A DNA stretch of 64,000 nt, taken from Mycolicibacterium sp. GF69. Its GTDB lineage: Bacteria; Actinomycetota; Actinomycetes; Mycobacteriales; Mycobacteriaceae. Positions 35,135 through 43,318 of this stretch are shown here, piece after piece. The translations under genes and the position numbers were made by a program. Position 1 is the first letter of the stretch. Every line of letters starts with the position of its first letter. The stretch is taken from assembly GCF_003284965.1 (NCBI RefSeq), contig NZ_QMEW01000001.1, forward strand, positions 310,001 to 374,000, written 5' to 3'. The notes below the pieces were generated by a model. That model was not told where the DNA came from. It made no database searches and was given only the letters and a program-made list of their open reading frames with translations.

Positions 35135-36793
35135 GTGCCGGCGTATGCCCTCGTGCTCGCCCTGGCGGTGACCGCGCCGCTGCTCGGCCCGGGCTACCTG
35201 CTGTTGCGCGACGCGGTCTCGACGCCGCGTTCCTATCTGTCCGACGCTGCGCTCGGGTTGTCCGAGGCCGCACCGCGCGCGCTGCCGCAGGACTTCCTGG
35301 TAGCCCTCGCGTCGTCGGTGGTTGACGGCGGTGTGGTGGTCAAGTCGCTCGTGATCGTTGGGCTGTGGCTGGCGGGCTGGGGCGCCGCGCGCCTGGCCGC
35401 CGCGGTGGTGCCCGACTCCGGGATGGCCGGGCAGTTCGTGGCGACGACGATCGCGGTGTGGAACCCGTACGTCGCCGAGCGTCTCCTGCAGGGCCACTGG
35501 AGCCTTATCGTCGGCTACGGGTGCCTGCCGTGGGTGGCCGTCGCGATGCTGCGGATGCGCGGTGCGCGGTCGTGGTTCGCCGTGGGGTCGCTGATCTTCT
35601 GGATCGCGCTGGCGGGGCTGACGCCGACGGGGGCGATGCTGGCGGCGACGGTCGGGCTTGTGTGTGTCTGCGCGCCCGGCGACGGATGGACGCGATGGCG
35701 GTGTGCGGGGCTCACACTGGGTGCGACGGCCGTCGCGGCGGCGCCCTGGCTGGTCGCGGCGACGGTGTCACGGTCGTTGGAGTCGTCGCAGGCCGACGGC
35801 GTCGTCGCGTTCGCCGCGCGCGCCGAACCGGGTCTCGGAACGCTGCTCAGCCTGGCCGGGTTGGGCGGAATCTGGAACGCCGAGGCGGTACCACCTTCGC
35901 GCACAACGCTTTTCGCGGTCATCGCCACCGCAGTGTTGCTCGGTGTGGTGGCGCTGGGCTTACCGGTCGTGCTGCGGCGGCCGTCGGCCGTGCCGCTGCT
36001 GGTCCTGGCTGCCGTCGCGGTGGTGGCGCCCGCACTGATGGCCACCGGCCCGGGACTCGTCGCCGTCGAAGCGGCGATCCGCGCACTACCCGGTCTCGGC
36101 GTGGTACGCGACGGCCAGAAGTGGGTGGCCTTGGCCATGCCCGGATACGCGCTGGCCGGCGCGGCGGCGGTGCTCACGGCCCGACGCCGGTTGCCTGCGG
36201 CGGCGACGGCGGTCATCTGCTGCGCGGCGCTGATCGCGACGCTGCCGGACCTGGCGTGGGGAGTGGGCGGCCGGGTCGCACCCGTGCAGTACCCGCTCGG
36301 CTGGGTTGAGGTGGCGGCGAAGATCAACGCCGATCCGCGGCCCGTCGCGGTGCTGCCGATCGACTCAATGCGCCGTTTCCAGTGGGCGGGCGAGGCTCCG
36401 GTACTCGACCCGTTGCCGCGGTGGGTGCGCGCCGACGTGCTGAGTACGGGCGATCTTCAGATCGGCGAGCGGACGGTGCACGGCGAGGGGCAGCAGGCGC
36501 GCGAGATACAGGAGATGCTCGTCGAGGGCGCCGACCGCGAACAGCTCGCGGCTGCCGGCGTCGGGTGGGTAGTGGTCGAAAGCGGCGGTGCGACAGAGCA
36601 ATTGCCGCTGCCCATCACCTATACCGACGAGGACATCACCCTCTACCGGGTCGGTGGCTCGTCGTCGCCCGCCGACGGGCGGGGCGTCGTGTTGGCCGCC
36701 CATCTGGCGTGGCTGGCGATGCTTCTCGCAGGCGCGGTCCTGTCGCTGTACGCGGCGGTCCGGCGCCGAGTTAGAAGCGTTGGATCCTGCTAG
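35135..36793 (+). CDS. Polytopic membrane protein (Rv0226c-like), possible GT-C type
   Basis: This roughly 552-aa protein has about 12 hydrophobic segments and a C-terminal soluble region before a last helix. The block TIAVWNPYVAERLLQGHWSLI and the aspartate-bearing first loop (LLLRDAVSTPRSYLSDAALG) resemble GT-C type glycosyltransferases, but I cannot assign a donor. The start is unclear: GTG 35135 is the first conventional in-frame start, while a CTG at 35105 would overlap the upstream TGA and give a more normal length. It forms an operon with the DUF3068 gene. Confidence 0.78.
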   Translation: MPAYALVLALAVTAPLLGPGYLLLRDAVSTPRSYLSDAALGLSEAAPRALPQDFLVALASSVVDGGVVVKSLVIVGLWLAGWGAARLAAAVVPDSGMAGQFVATTIAVWNPYVAERLLQGHWSLIVGYGCLPWVAVAMLRMRGARSWFAVGSLIFWIALAGLTPTGAMLAATVGLVCVCAPGDGWTRWRCAGLTLGATAVAAAPWLVAATVSRSLESSQADGVVAFAARAEPGLGTLLSLAGLGGIWNAEAVPPSRTTLFAVIATAVLLGVVALGLPVVLRRPSAVPLLVLAAVAVVAPALMATGPGLVAVEAAIRALPGLGVVRDGQKWVALAMPGYALAGAAAVLTARRRLPAAATAVICCAALIATLPDLAWGVGGRVAPVQYPLGWVEVAAKINADPRPVAVLPIDSMRRFQWAGEAPVLDPLPRWVRADVLSTGDLQIGERTVHGEGQQAREIQEMLVEGADREQLAAAGVGWVVVESGGATEQLPLPITYTDEDITLYRVGGSSSPADGRGVVLAAHLAWLAMLLAGAVLSLYAAVRRRVRSVGSC

Positions 36794-36800
36794 GGAAGTC

Positions 36801-36837
36801 GCCTGCAAATTAGCAGCAATGCAGCTAAAATGCAGGC
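36801..36837. promoter_or_regulatory. vapBC operator: 37-bp palindrome with embedded -10 box
   Basis: Outer arms GCCTGCA / TGCAGGC and inner arms TTAGC / GCTAA form one near-perfect palindrome centred on AAT and ending at the base before the vapB ATG. TAAAAT (36825-36830) inside it lies 7 nt before the ATG, so transcription would start at or next to the start codon. Autoregulation by VapB/VapBC is the expected use. Confidence 0.75.
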
Positions 36838-37071
36838 ATGGTCGCCATCACTATCCGAGACATCCCCGACGACGTGCGTGACGAGTTGGCCATTCGAGCG
36901 GCCCGGTCCGGAAAATCGCTCCAGGAATACCTGCGCGGAATGCTTGTTGAAACCGCCGCCAAACCGACAGTGCAGGACGTTCTCGCCCGGGCACGAGCCC
37001 GTGTCGCGGCAACCGGAAGCCGGCTCGACGCGGCGACGATCCTCGCCGACAAAGACGCGGACAAGCGGTGA
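36838..37071 (+). CDS. vapB: Antitoxin of a VapBC/FitAB-type toxin-antitoxin pair
   Basis: This 77-aa protein has an N-terminal ribbon-helix-helix DNA-binding region of the FitA/VapB type (MVAITIRDIPDDVRDELAIR, then SGKSLQEYLRGML) and a C-terminal toxin-binding tail. The ATG directly follows the palindromic operator and lies 7 nt after a TAAAAT box, so the mRNA is probably leaderless. Its TGA overlaps the vapC GTG by 4 bases, giving coupled translation. By family it binds and neutralises VapC and represses its own promoter. Which of the many mycobacterial VapB types it belongs to cannot be told by eye. Confidence 0.9.
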   Translation: MVAITIRDIPDDVRDELAIRAARSGKSLQEYLRGMLVETAAKPTVQDVLARARARVAATGSRLDAATILADKDADKR

Positions 37072-37487
37072 AATTGCGCGTCGTCTGCGATGCCTCCACA
37101 ATCCTGGCCGCGCTACTGGACTCCGGCGACGACGGTCGATGGGCCGCCGCCAAGATCAGCGAAGGAGATCTCTACGCGCCGACGCTTCTGCCGTTCGAGT
37201 GTGCCAACGTCATGCGACGGCAAGAACTCGCCGGAAGGATCTCCACCGACGAAGCGGGACAAGCACATACCGACCTTCTCGACCTTGCTATCGATTACTG
37301 GCCCTACGACCTGCTTGCCGATCGAATCTGGGAGCTCCGGCAGAATCTGTCCAGCTACGACGCGGCATATGTCGCACTAGCCGAGACGCTGGACGCGACC
37401 GTCGTCACCCTGGACCGTCGTATCGGCGGCGCGCCGCGCCTGCGGTGCGAGATCGATACGCCCCCTGGACCTACACGACCCCGCTGA
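37068..37487 (+). CDS. vapC: PIN-domain ribonuclease toxin VapC
   Basis: This 139-aa PIN-domain RNase has the acidic active-site residues D8 (VCDAS), E44 (PFECANV), D98 (SYDAAYVALAE) and D116 (TLDRR), so it appears intact and active. The start is a GTG overlapping the vapB stop. Its 3' end overlaps the convergent glycosyltransferase gene by 17 bp. VapC toxins cut tRNA or rRNA; the target of this one cannot be read from sequence. Confidence 0.92.
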   Translation: MKLRVVCDASTILAALLDSGDDGRWAAAKISEGDLYAPTLLPFECANVMRRQELAGRISTDEAGQAHTDLLDLAIDYWPYDLLADRIWELRQNLSSYDAAYVALAETLDATVVTLDRRIGGAPRLRCEIDTPPGPTRPR

Positions 37488-38631
37488 CGTACTGGCCGCG
37501 GTGCACCGATTCCAAGACCGTGCGCATCGCGTCGGCGCTCTGCTGCCAGGAGAACTCGCCGCAACGGTCATGGGCTTTGGCACCCAGTTGTTCGCGCAGC
37601 ACCCGATCGGACAACAGCGTGCCCAGCCCGTCGACCAACTCGTCAAAGTCGTCCACCAACACCCCGGTCACGCCGTCGACGATCGAATCCGTCAGCCCAC
37701 CGGAGGACCGGTAGCCGATCGTCGGCACCGAATGCTGGCCGGCCTCGATCACCGCCAGCGCCCAGCCCTCTTTACGCGACGGCAGAATGTGCACCCAGGA
37801 CCGTTGCAACACAGAATGTTTCAGCTTGTCATCGACATGACCATGGAACGTCACCGCATCGGCGATACCGAGCAGCGTGGAGTGCTCGACGAGCCGCTGT
37901 TCCCACCAACCGCCGCCGACGATGTCGAGCGTCAACCCCGGAATCTGGGGCCGCAGCGCCGCAACAGCCTCTAGCGCGTCCTCGATCTGCTTGTGCGGCA
38001 CCAACCGTGACAGCACCACGACGCGCGGCGTGGCAGACCGGTCCGGGTCGAGCGCGTCCGAGGGGGCCTCGTCGAGACCGTTGCGCACCACCGCGATGCG
38101 ACTGGGACGCACACCCAGCATTCCCAGGTCGCGCGCCGACGGCAGTGACACCGTGACGTACTGGTTGTGGCGGTGGGCCCGCGGCGACAGCCGCGACTCG
38201 ATGAACCAACCGATCCGGCCCAGGACCGGACCCGCCACCGGCCACTGCTCGCGGTGACAGTGGTGCACGAGCACGGCGACGCGCCGCCCGTAGGCAAGCC
38301 GCGCCATGAACGGGATGCCGTTCTGGGTGTCGATCACCACGTCGGGCCGCACCCGCCGCAGCGGTCCCACCCCGATGCGGGCCAGCACCATCGCCAGCCC
38401 CGCCCAGATGTAGACGGTGTGGCGCCCGCCGCCGCGGCTGACCCGGACGCCGTCGACGACGTCGCGGCGCGGCGCCCCCGGATAGCGCGCGGTGCGCAGC
38501 GTGACCTCGACGCCCGACGCGGCCAGCTGCGCGCCGATGCGCTGCAGATAGGCCTCGCTGCCGCCGCCTTGCGGGTGGCCGGTGTCGCGCCAGCACAGCA
38601 GCAACACCGATCGGAGCGGACGGGCAGACAT
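37471..38631 (-). CDS. GT4-type glycosyltransferase (Rv0225-like)
   Basis: This 386-aa GT-B fold glycosyltransferase has the N-terminal glycine-rich acceptor loop QGGGSEAYLQRIG, the donor-domain block VVVLSRLVPHKQIEDALEAVA, and the GT4 motif EGWALAVIEAGQHSVPTIG, whose E-x7-E acidic pair binds the nucleotide sugar. The ATG at 38631 gives the length of the M. tuberculosis homologue; the frame stays open to 38679, but that would run into the divergent methyltransferase start. Only 37 bp separate the two divergent starts. The sugar and acceptor are unknown. Confidence 0.88.
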   Translation of the reverse strand: MSARPLRSVLLLCWRDTGHPQGGGSEAYLQRIGAQLAASGVEVTLRTARYPGAPRRDVVDGVRVSRGGGRHTVYIWAGLAMVLARIGVGPLRRVRPDVVIDTQNGIPFMARLAYGRRVAVLVHHCHREQWPVAGPVLGRIGWFIESRLSPRAHRHNQYVTVSLPSARDLGMLGVRPSRIAVVRNGLDEAPSDALDPDRSATPRVVVLSRLVPHKQIEDALEAVAALRPQIPGLTLDIVGGGWWEQRLVEHSTLLGIADAVTFHGHVDDKLKHSVLQRSWVHILPSRKEGWALAVIEAGQHSVPTIGYRSSGGLTDSIVDGVTGVLVDDFDELVDGLGTLLSDRVLREQLGAKAHDRCGEFSWQQSADAMRTVLESVHRGQYVSGVV

Positions 38632-38668
38632 CGCAGCACAGCGTAGTCGCTGCGTAGGGTTCGGTTTC

Positions 38669-39430
38669 ATGCCAGTCACGGACAGGTTCGGCGAGCGGGC
38701 GACGCTGTCCCGGTCCCTGCGCCTGCTCGCCGAGTTCCGGTTCGAGCAGCGCGACCCGGCCCGGTTCTACGGCGCGCTCGGTGCCGACACCGCCGAGATG
38801 GTCGCCGATCTGTGGCACGACGTGGGCGGCTCGTCACCCTCCGGCCGCACCGTGCTCGACGTCGGCGGTGGTCCGGGATACTTCTCGGAAGCGTTCACCG
38901 AGAAGGGTTTTCGCTATATCGGCGTCGAGCCTGACCCGGCCGAGATGCACGCCGCTCCCGCCGTGGCGACCGCCGCCACCTATGTGCGGGCCTCGGGGAT
39001 GGCGCTACCGTTCGCCGACGCCAGCGTGGACATCTGCCTGTCGTCCAACGTCGCAGAACACGTCTCCCAGCCGTGGCGGATGGGGGCCGAGATGCTGCGG
39101 GTGACCAGACCCTGTGGGCTGGTCGTGCTGTCCTACACGGTGTGGCTGGGTCCGTTCGGCGGACACGAGACCGGGCTGTGGCACTACCTCGGCGGCGCTC
39201 GCGCCGCGCGTCGATACAGCCGCAAACACGGCCATGCGCCGAAGAACAACTACGGCTCGTCACTGTTCGCGGTGTCGGCGGCCGACGGGCTCGAGTGGGC
39301 GGCCAGTACCGGCGCACTGCTGGCCGCTTTTCCCCGCTACCACCCACGATGGGCGTGGTCGCTGACGCACGTGCCGGCTCTGAGGGAGTTCCTGGTGAGC
39401 AATCTTGTCCTGGTGTTGCGGGCGCCGTGA
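38669..39430 (+). CDS. SAM-dependent class I methyltransferase (Rv0224c-like)
   Basis: This 253-aa methyltransferase has motif I VLDVGGGPGYFSEAF and the motif-II acidic residue in IGVEPDPAEM. The post-motif block is DICLSSNVAEHVSQPWRMGAEM, typical of Methyltransf_11. A TAGGGT box lies 8 nt before the ATG and no Shine-Dalgarno is seen, so a leaderless mRNA is possible. It is divergent from the glycosyltransferase and followed 54 bp later by an aldehyde dehydrogenase. Substrate is unknown; the conserved pairing with a glycosyltransferase suggests glycolipid or sugar methylation, by inference only. Confidence 0.88.
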   Translation: MPVTDRFGERATLSRSLRLLAEFRFEQRDPARFYGALGADTAEMVADLWHDVGGSSPSGRTVLDVGGGPGYFSEAFTEKGFRYIGVEPDPAEMHAAPAVATAATYVRASGMALPFADASVDICLSSNVAEHVSQPWRMGAEMLRVTRPCGLVVLSYTVWLGPFGGHETGLWHYLGGARAARRYSRKHGHAPKNNYGSSLFAVSAADGLEWAASTGALLAAFPRYHPRWAWSLTHVPALREFLVSNLVLVLRAP

Positions 39431-39439
39431 TCCGCCGAC

Positions 39440-39477
39440 TGCAACAGGTTCTCGTTTCGCGAGCGGATAGGTAGTGT
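39440..39477 (+). promoter_or_regulatory. Promoter of the aldehyde dehydrogenase with a partial KstR-like site
   Basis: TGCAACAGGTTCTC (39440-39453) matches the KstR consensus TNNAACNNGTTNNA except for the last base. TAGTGT (39472-39477) lies 7 nt before the ATG and is a likely -10 of a leaderless mRNA. KstR control of the Rv0223c homologue is a recollection, not proof. Confidence 0.4.
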
Positions 39478-39484
39478 GACGGCC

Positions 39485-40960
39485 ATGACACAGAGCACCG
39501 CGTTCAAGACCCAATGGGACAAGCTGTTCATCGGCGGTAAGTGGGTCGAGCCGGCCACCGCGGATGTGATCGAGGTGCATTCGCCCGCGACCGGCGAACT
39601 GGTCGGCAAGGTGCCGCTGGCCTCGGCCGCCGATGTCGACGCCGCCTGCGCCGCCGCGCGCAAGGCGTTCGATGAGGGTCCGTGGCCCCACAAGTCTCCG
39701 CAGGAGCGCGCCGCCGTTCTCGCCGCCGCGGTCAAGCTGATGGAGGAACGCGGCGACGAGCTGAAGTTCCTGCTGGCCGCCGAGACCGGTCAGCCGCAGA
39801 CCATCGTCGACATGATGCAGTACGGCGCCGCGATGTCGTCGTTCCAGTACTTCGCGGGCGCGGCCGACAAGTTCGCCTGGAAGGAGATCCGCGACGGCAT
39901 CTACGGCCAGACGCTGGTCGTGCGCGAACCGATCGGTGTCGTCGGCGCCGTCACCGCATGGAACGTGCCGTTCTTCCTGGCCGCCAACAAGCTCGGACCC
40001 GCGCTGCTGGCCGGCTGCACCGTCGTACTGAAGCCCGCCGCCGAGACACCGCTCTCGGTGTTCGCGATGGCCGAGATCTTCGCCGAGGCGGGGCTGCCCG
40101 AAGGCGTGCTGTCCATCGTGCCCGGCGGCCCGGAGACCGGCCGCGCGCTGACCGCGAGCGACTTGATCGACAAGTACACGTTCACCGGTAGCTCCGCGGT
40201 CGGCAAGGAGATCGCCAAGATCGCCGCCGAGAAGCTCAAGCCGTGCACACTCGAACTCGGCGGCAAGTCCGCGGCGATCATCCTCGAAGACGCCGACCTG
40301 GAGTCCACGCTGCCGATGCTCGGGTTCTCGGGTGTGATGAACAGCGGGCAGGCCTGCGTCGCACAGACGCGCATCCTCGCGCCGCGGTCGCGGTACGACG
40401 AGGTTGTCGAGAAGGTCGCCAACTTCATCTCGGCCATGCCGGTCGGCCTGCCTGACGATCCCAATGCCGCGATCGGCCCGCTGATCTCCGAGAAGCAGCG
40501 CGAACGCGTCGAGTCCTACATCAAGAAGGGCGTCGACGAGGGCGCGCGGATCGTCACCGGCGGCGGCCGCCCGGAGGGGCTGGACAACGGCTGGTTCGTC
40601 GAGCCGACGGTGTTCGCCGACGTCGACAACTCGATGACGATCGCCCAGGAGGAGATCTTCGGCCCGGTGCTGGCGGTGATCCCTTACGAGACCGAAGAGG
40701 ACGCGATCCGTCTGGCCAACGACTCGGTGTACGGGCTGGCCGGCAGCGTGTGGACGACCGACAACAAAAAGGCGCTCGAGGTCGCCTCGAAGATCCGCAC
40801 CGGCACCTACGCGGTCAACATGTACGCGTTCGACCCGGGCGCGCCGTTCGGCGGCTACAAGAACTCCGGGATCGGCAGAGAGAACGGCCCCGAGGGAATC
40901 GAGGCCTACGTCGAGCACAAGAGCGTGCTGCTGCCGTTCGGCTACACGCCCGAGGACTAG
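39485..40960 (+). CDS. NAD(P)-dependent aldehyde dehydrogenase (Rv0223c-like)
   Basis: This 491-aa aldehyde dehydrogenase has catalytic C291 (MNSGQACVAQTR), general base E257 (TLELGGKSA), the coenzyme-binding FTGSSAVGKEI block and oxyanion-site N160 (TAWNVPF). It oxidises an aldehyde to the acid; the natural substrate is not evident. The ATG at 39485 is chosen because of the -10 box 7 nt upstream and because an upstream GTG adds only three residues. The 43 bp that follow lead to a co-directional APH-like gene. Confidence 0.93.
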   Translation: MTQSTAFKTQWDKLFIGGKWVEPATADVIEVHSPATGELVGKVPLASAADVDAACAAARKAFDEGPWPHKSPQERAAVLAAAVKLMEERGDELKFLLAAETGQPQTIVDMMQYGAAMSSFQYFAGAADKFAWKEIRDGIYGQTLVVREPIGVVGAVTAWNVPFFLAANKLGPALLAGCTVVLKPAAETPLSVFAMAEIFAEAGLPEGVLSIVPGGPETGRALTASDLIDKYTFTGSSAVGKEIAKIAAEKLKPCTLELGGKSAAIILEDADLESTLPMLGFSGVMNSGQACVAQTRILAPRSRYDEVVEKVANFISAMPVGLPDDPNAAIGPLISEKQRERVESYIKKGVDEGARIVTGGGRPEGLDNGWFVEPTVFADVDNSMTIAQEEIFGPVLAVIPYETEEDAIRLANDSVYGLAGSVWTTDNKKALEVASKIRTGTYAVNMYAFDPGAPFGGYKNSGIGRENGPEGIEAYVEHKSVLLPFGYTPED

Positions 40961-41003
40961 GAAAGAATTTAGGCTGACGGCCGGCCGTCGGCATGGTGGA
41001 GGT

Positions 41004-42221
41004 ATGACGCCTCCGCAGACGCCCGCGTTGTCCCTGTTGCTTGGCCCGCGCGCGTCTGACGTGCTGGCCACGGCCGTCGACAATGCCGCGGCCGGGCAGC
41101 TGCACGGTGTGCGGCCGACGGCCGTCCACGTGCAGCCGTCGGGCGCCGCGGCGGTGCGCTACGCCGCCGAGTTGCGCCGCGACGACGGCACGCGGGTTCC
41201 CGACATTCTCGTAGCGACGACCGGTGACGAGATCCCGGACGGCGCGGCGGTGGTCGCCGGAGAGCATCTGGGCGCACCGGTGGAGGTCGGCATCTGGCGC
41301 TGGCTGCACGACCCGGCGCTGCCGGCGCTGGCGGTGGCCGGCGACGGCGCGCGGCTGGCCGAGGTGTTGCGCGCCGCCGGGCTGACGTCGGCGACCGCGC
41401 TGCAACTGCGGTTACGGACCTACCGGCCGGGCCAGCGCGCGGTGCTCGAGGTCGTCGAACCGGGGACCGACCCGCCGCGCACCTGGTTCGTCAAGGTGGT
41501 GCGGCCGGACGCGCTGGCTGCGCTGCGCGACCGCCACGAGCTACTGAGCCCGGTGGTGCCAGTGCCCGCGGTGCTGACCGACACCCCCGACGGGTTGGTG
41601 GTGTTTGGGCGGGCCGACGGCGCTCCGTTGCGCGACCTGCTGATGGCCGACGAACCGGTGCCCGGGCCCGCGGCGCTGGGGGCGCTGCTGGACGCCCTGC
41701 CGGCCGGGCTGCTGGATTTTCCGAGGTGTCGCTCGGCGCTGGAGCGCGTCGACACGTTCGCCGCGGTGCTGCGCCACACTGTCGAACCCGATGCCCCGAT
41801 GCTGGCCGGACTCGACGACGTCGTCGCGCAGCTGAGTGACCCCGTAGCGGGTGCGGAGGAGACGGTCCCGGTGCACGGCGACTTCTACGAGGGACAGCTA
41901 CTGGCTGACGGCGGGCGGATCAGCGGGCTGCTCGACGTCGACACCGCGGGGCCGGGCGTCCGTGCCGACGACTGGGCGACACTGCTGGCGCATCTGCTGA
42001 CCGCCGCGATGGCCAACGACCGCCCACCGGTCCGCCGCTACACCGACGCGGTCCGCGAGCATGTGCGGGGTTGCCTCGACCCCGCTGAACTGCGCCGACG
42101 CACCGCAGCGGGTCTGCTGGGGCTGGCCACGGGGCCGTTTCGGCAGCAACGCCCGAACTGGGCCGAGCACACCGCCGAACGCATCCGGTTGGCCGCCGAT
42201 TGGCTGGCCGGCGGTGGATGA
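41004..42221 (+). CDS. Aminoglycoside phosphotransferase (APH)-fold protein
   Basis: This 405-aa protein has an APH/choline-kinase type C-lobe: VHGDFYEGQLL is the catalytic-loop Brenner motif and GLLDVDTAG occupies the position of the metal-binding Asp motif. The usual Asn of HGDxxxxN is Gln here, and the Trp of the IDW motif is missing, so activity is uncertain. The N-terminal lobe has KVV in FVKVVRPDALA as the likely ATP-contacting Lys. ATG follows GGTGGAGG closely. Mycobacteria carry several such proteins of unknown substrate; no resistance role is implied. Its stop lies inside the inverted repeat at 42218. Confidence 0.75.
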   Translation: MTPPQTPALSLLLGPRASDVLATAVDNAAAGQLHGVRPTAVHVQPSGAAAVRYAAELRRDDGTRVPDILVATTGDEIPDGAAVVAGEHLGAPVEVGIWRWLHDPALPALAVAGDGARLAEVLRAAGLTSATALQLRLRTYRPGQRAVLEVVEPGTDPPRTWFVKVVRPDALAALRDRHELLSPVVPVPAVLTDTPDGLVVFGRADGAPLRDLLMADEPVPGPAALGALLDALPAGLLDFPRCRSALERVDTFAAVLRHTVEPDAPMLAGLDDVVAQLSDPVAGAEETVPVHGDFYEGQLLADGGRISGLLDVDTAGPGVRADDWATLLAHLLTAAMANDRPPVRRYTDAVREHVRGCLDPAELRRRTAAGLLGLATGPFRQQRPNWAEHTAERIRLAADWLAGGG

Positions 42222-42233
42222 GAGATCGCTCAT
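42218..42233. promoter_or_regulatory. Inverted repeat ATGAG-N6-CTCAT upstream of the small exported protein
   Basis: The wider sequence GGATGAGAGATCGCTCATC matches GGATGAGANNNNKCTCATC, which is also present at 45152-45170 upstream of the other exported protein of this cluster. A direct repeat TCATC(T/C)TCGG follows at 42230 and 42252, 22 bp apart, as expected for an OmpR-type response regulator. Confidence 0.55.
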
Positions 42234-42329
42234 CTTCGGCTCCCGAAGCTTTCATCCTCGGGGGCGAAGCTGTGGTTGTCACCCCGGGAGACCGGTGTCG
42301 ACAACCAAAGCTAGCGAAGGGAAACGACA

Positions 42330-42554
42330 ATGCAGCAACACCGGGACACCTGGAAGGTGGTCACCCTCGGCATCGCTCTGACCGGGCTGGGTATCGCCGG
42401 TGCGGGCGTCGCGGGGGCCGACAGGTCGGCGCCCAACACCGCACCGGAACCGACCGCGATCAGTGTCGAGGCGCCCGCGGCCGAAACCGCTCTGCTGGCG
42501 CTGGACAACAGCTGGGACGACAGCCCCGACAACAGTTGGGACAACAGCTACTAG
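42330..42554 (+). CDS. Small exported protein with Trp/Asp-repeat tail
   Basis: This 74-aa protein has a signal peptide with hydrophobic core (VVTLGIALTGLGIAGAGVAG) and a probable cleavage site after VAGA near residue 30. The mature part is only about 44 residues and ends in an imperfect repeat, DNSWDDSPDNSWDNSY. A purine-rich GAAGGGAAA precedes the ATG. It lies between an APH-like gene and the two-component system, and a strong hairpin follows its stop. I recognise no family. The Trp/Asp tail resembles in composition the tail of the protein at 44753-45109, and both have the same inverted repeat upstream. Confidence 0.75.
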   Translation: MQQHRDTWKVVTLGIALTGLGIAGAGVAGADRSAPNTAPEPTAISVEAPAAETALLALDNSWDDSPDNSWDNSY

Positions 42555-42570
42555 GCGATCGATCTCTCCC

Positions 42571-42605
42571 ACGGCGCCCGCCACCCCTGCGGTGGCGGGC
42601 GTCGT
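42571..42605. terminator. Terminator between the small exported protein and the response regulator
   Basis: A 10-bp perfect stem GCCCGCCACC / GGTGGCGGGC with a 5-nt loop, extended by further pairs on both sides, is followed by CCTTTCT. It can serve both converging genes. Confidence 0.8.
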
Positions 42606-42652
42606 CCTTTCTCAGAAATGCCCGCCGGGGAACCGGCTTACGGCCTTCGGCC

Positions 42653-43318
42653 TCAAGGCACTTCGGCTAGCCGGTACCCCATGCCGCGCAGCGTGACGAA
42701 CCGTTCGGCCCCGAGCTTGCGGCGCAGGTAACGGACGTACACGTCGACGACGTTGGAGCCGGGGTCGAAGTCATAGCCCCAAACCTGGCTGAGTAACTGC
42801 TCGCGGGACAGCACCTGGCCGGGATGCCGCAGAAACGTCTCGGCGAGTGCGAATTCGCGGGCCGACAGGTCCACCACCTTGTCGCCGACGCGGGCGCGGC
42901 GGGTCCGCAGGTCCAGTTCCAGGCCGCCGCAGCGCAGGACCGTGAGCTCGGCGGGGCGTTCGGTCTGCAACCGCAAGCGCACCCGGGCCAGTAATTCCTC
43001 GAACCGGAACGGCTTGGGCATGTAGTCGTCGGCGCCGCCCTCCAGGCCGGCCACGGTGTCCTGCACGCTGTCGCGGGCCGTCAACACGATCACCGGAATC
43101 TGGTTGCGGTCAGTGCGCAGCTTGCGCAGCACCTCGAACCCGTCCATGCCGGGCAGCCCGATGTCGAGGATCAGCAGGTCGAAGCCGCCGGTGGTGGCGT
43201 ACTCGTAGGCCGACGGGCCGTCCTCGACCACGGTCACCGTGAAACCGTTTGCGGTCAGACCTTTTTGGACAAACGACGCGATGCGGGGTTCGTCTTCGGC
43301 GATCAGGATGCGGGCCAC
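42653..43318 (-). CDS. OmpR-family response regulator
   Basis: This 221-aa regulator has an N-terminal receiver (acidic pocket E8-D9, phosphoacceptor D52 in LLILDIGLPGMDG, T80, K102) and a C-terminal winged-helix DNA-binding domain ending RYLRRKLGAERFVTLRGMGYRL. The start is a GTG lying 16 bp inside the 3' end of the kinase gene, so the two are translationally coupled. The likely binding sites are the GGATGAGA-type repeats at 42218 and 45152. OmpR-type regulators bind tandem direct repeats, which are also present near both sites. Confidence 0.95.
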   Translation of the reverse strand: MARILIAEDEPRIASFVQKGLTANGFTVTVVEDGPSAYEYATTGGFDLLILDIGLPGMDGFEVLRKLRTDRNQIPVIVLTARDSVQDTVAGLEGGADDYMPKPFRFEELLARVRLRLQTERPAELTVLRCGGLELDLRTRRARVGDKVVDLSAREFALAETFLRHPGQVLSREQLLSQVWGYDFDPGSNVVDVYVRYLRRKLGAERFVTLRGMGYRLAEVP

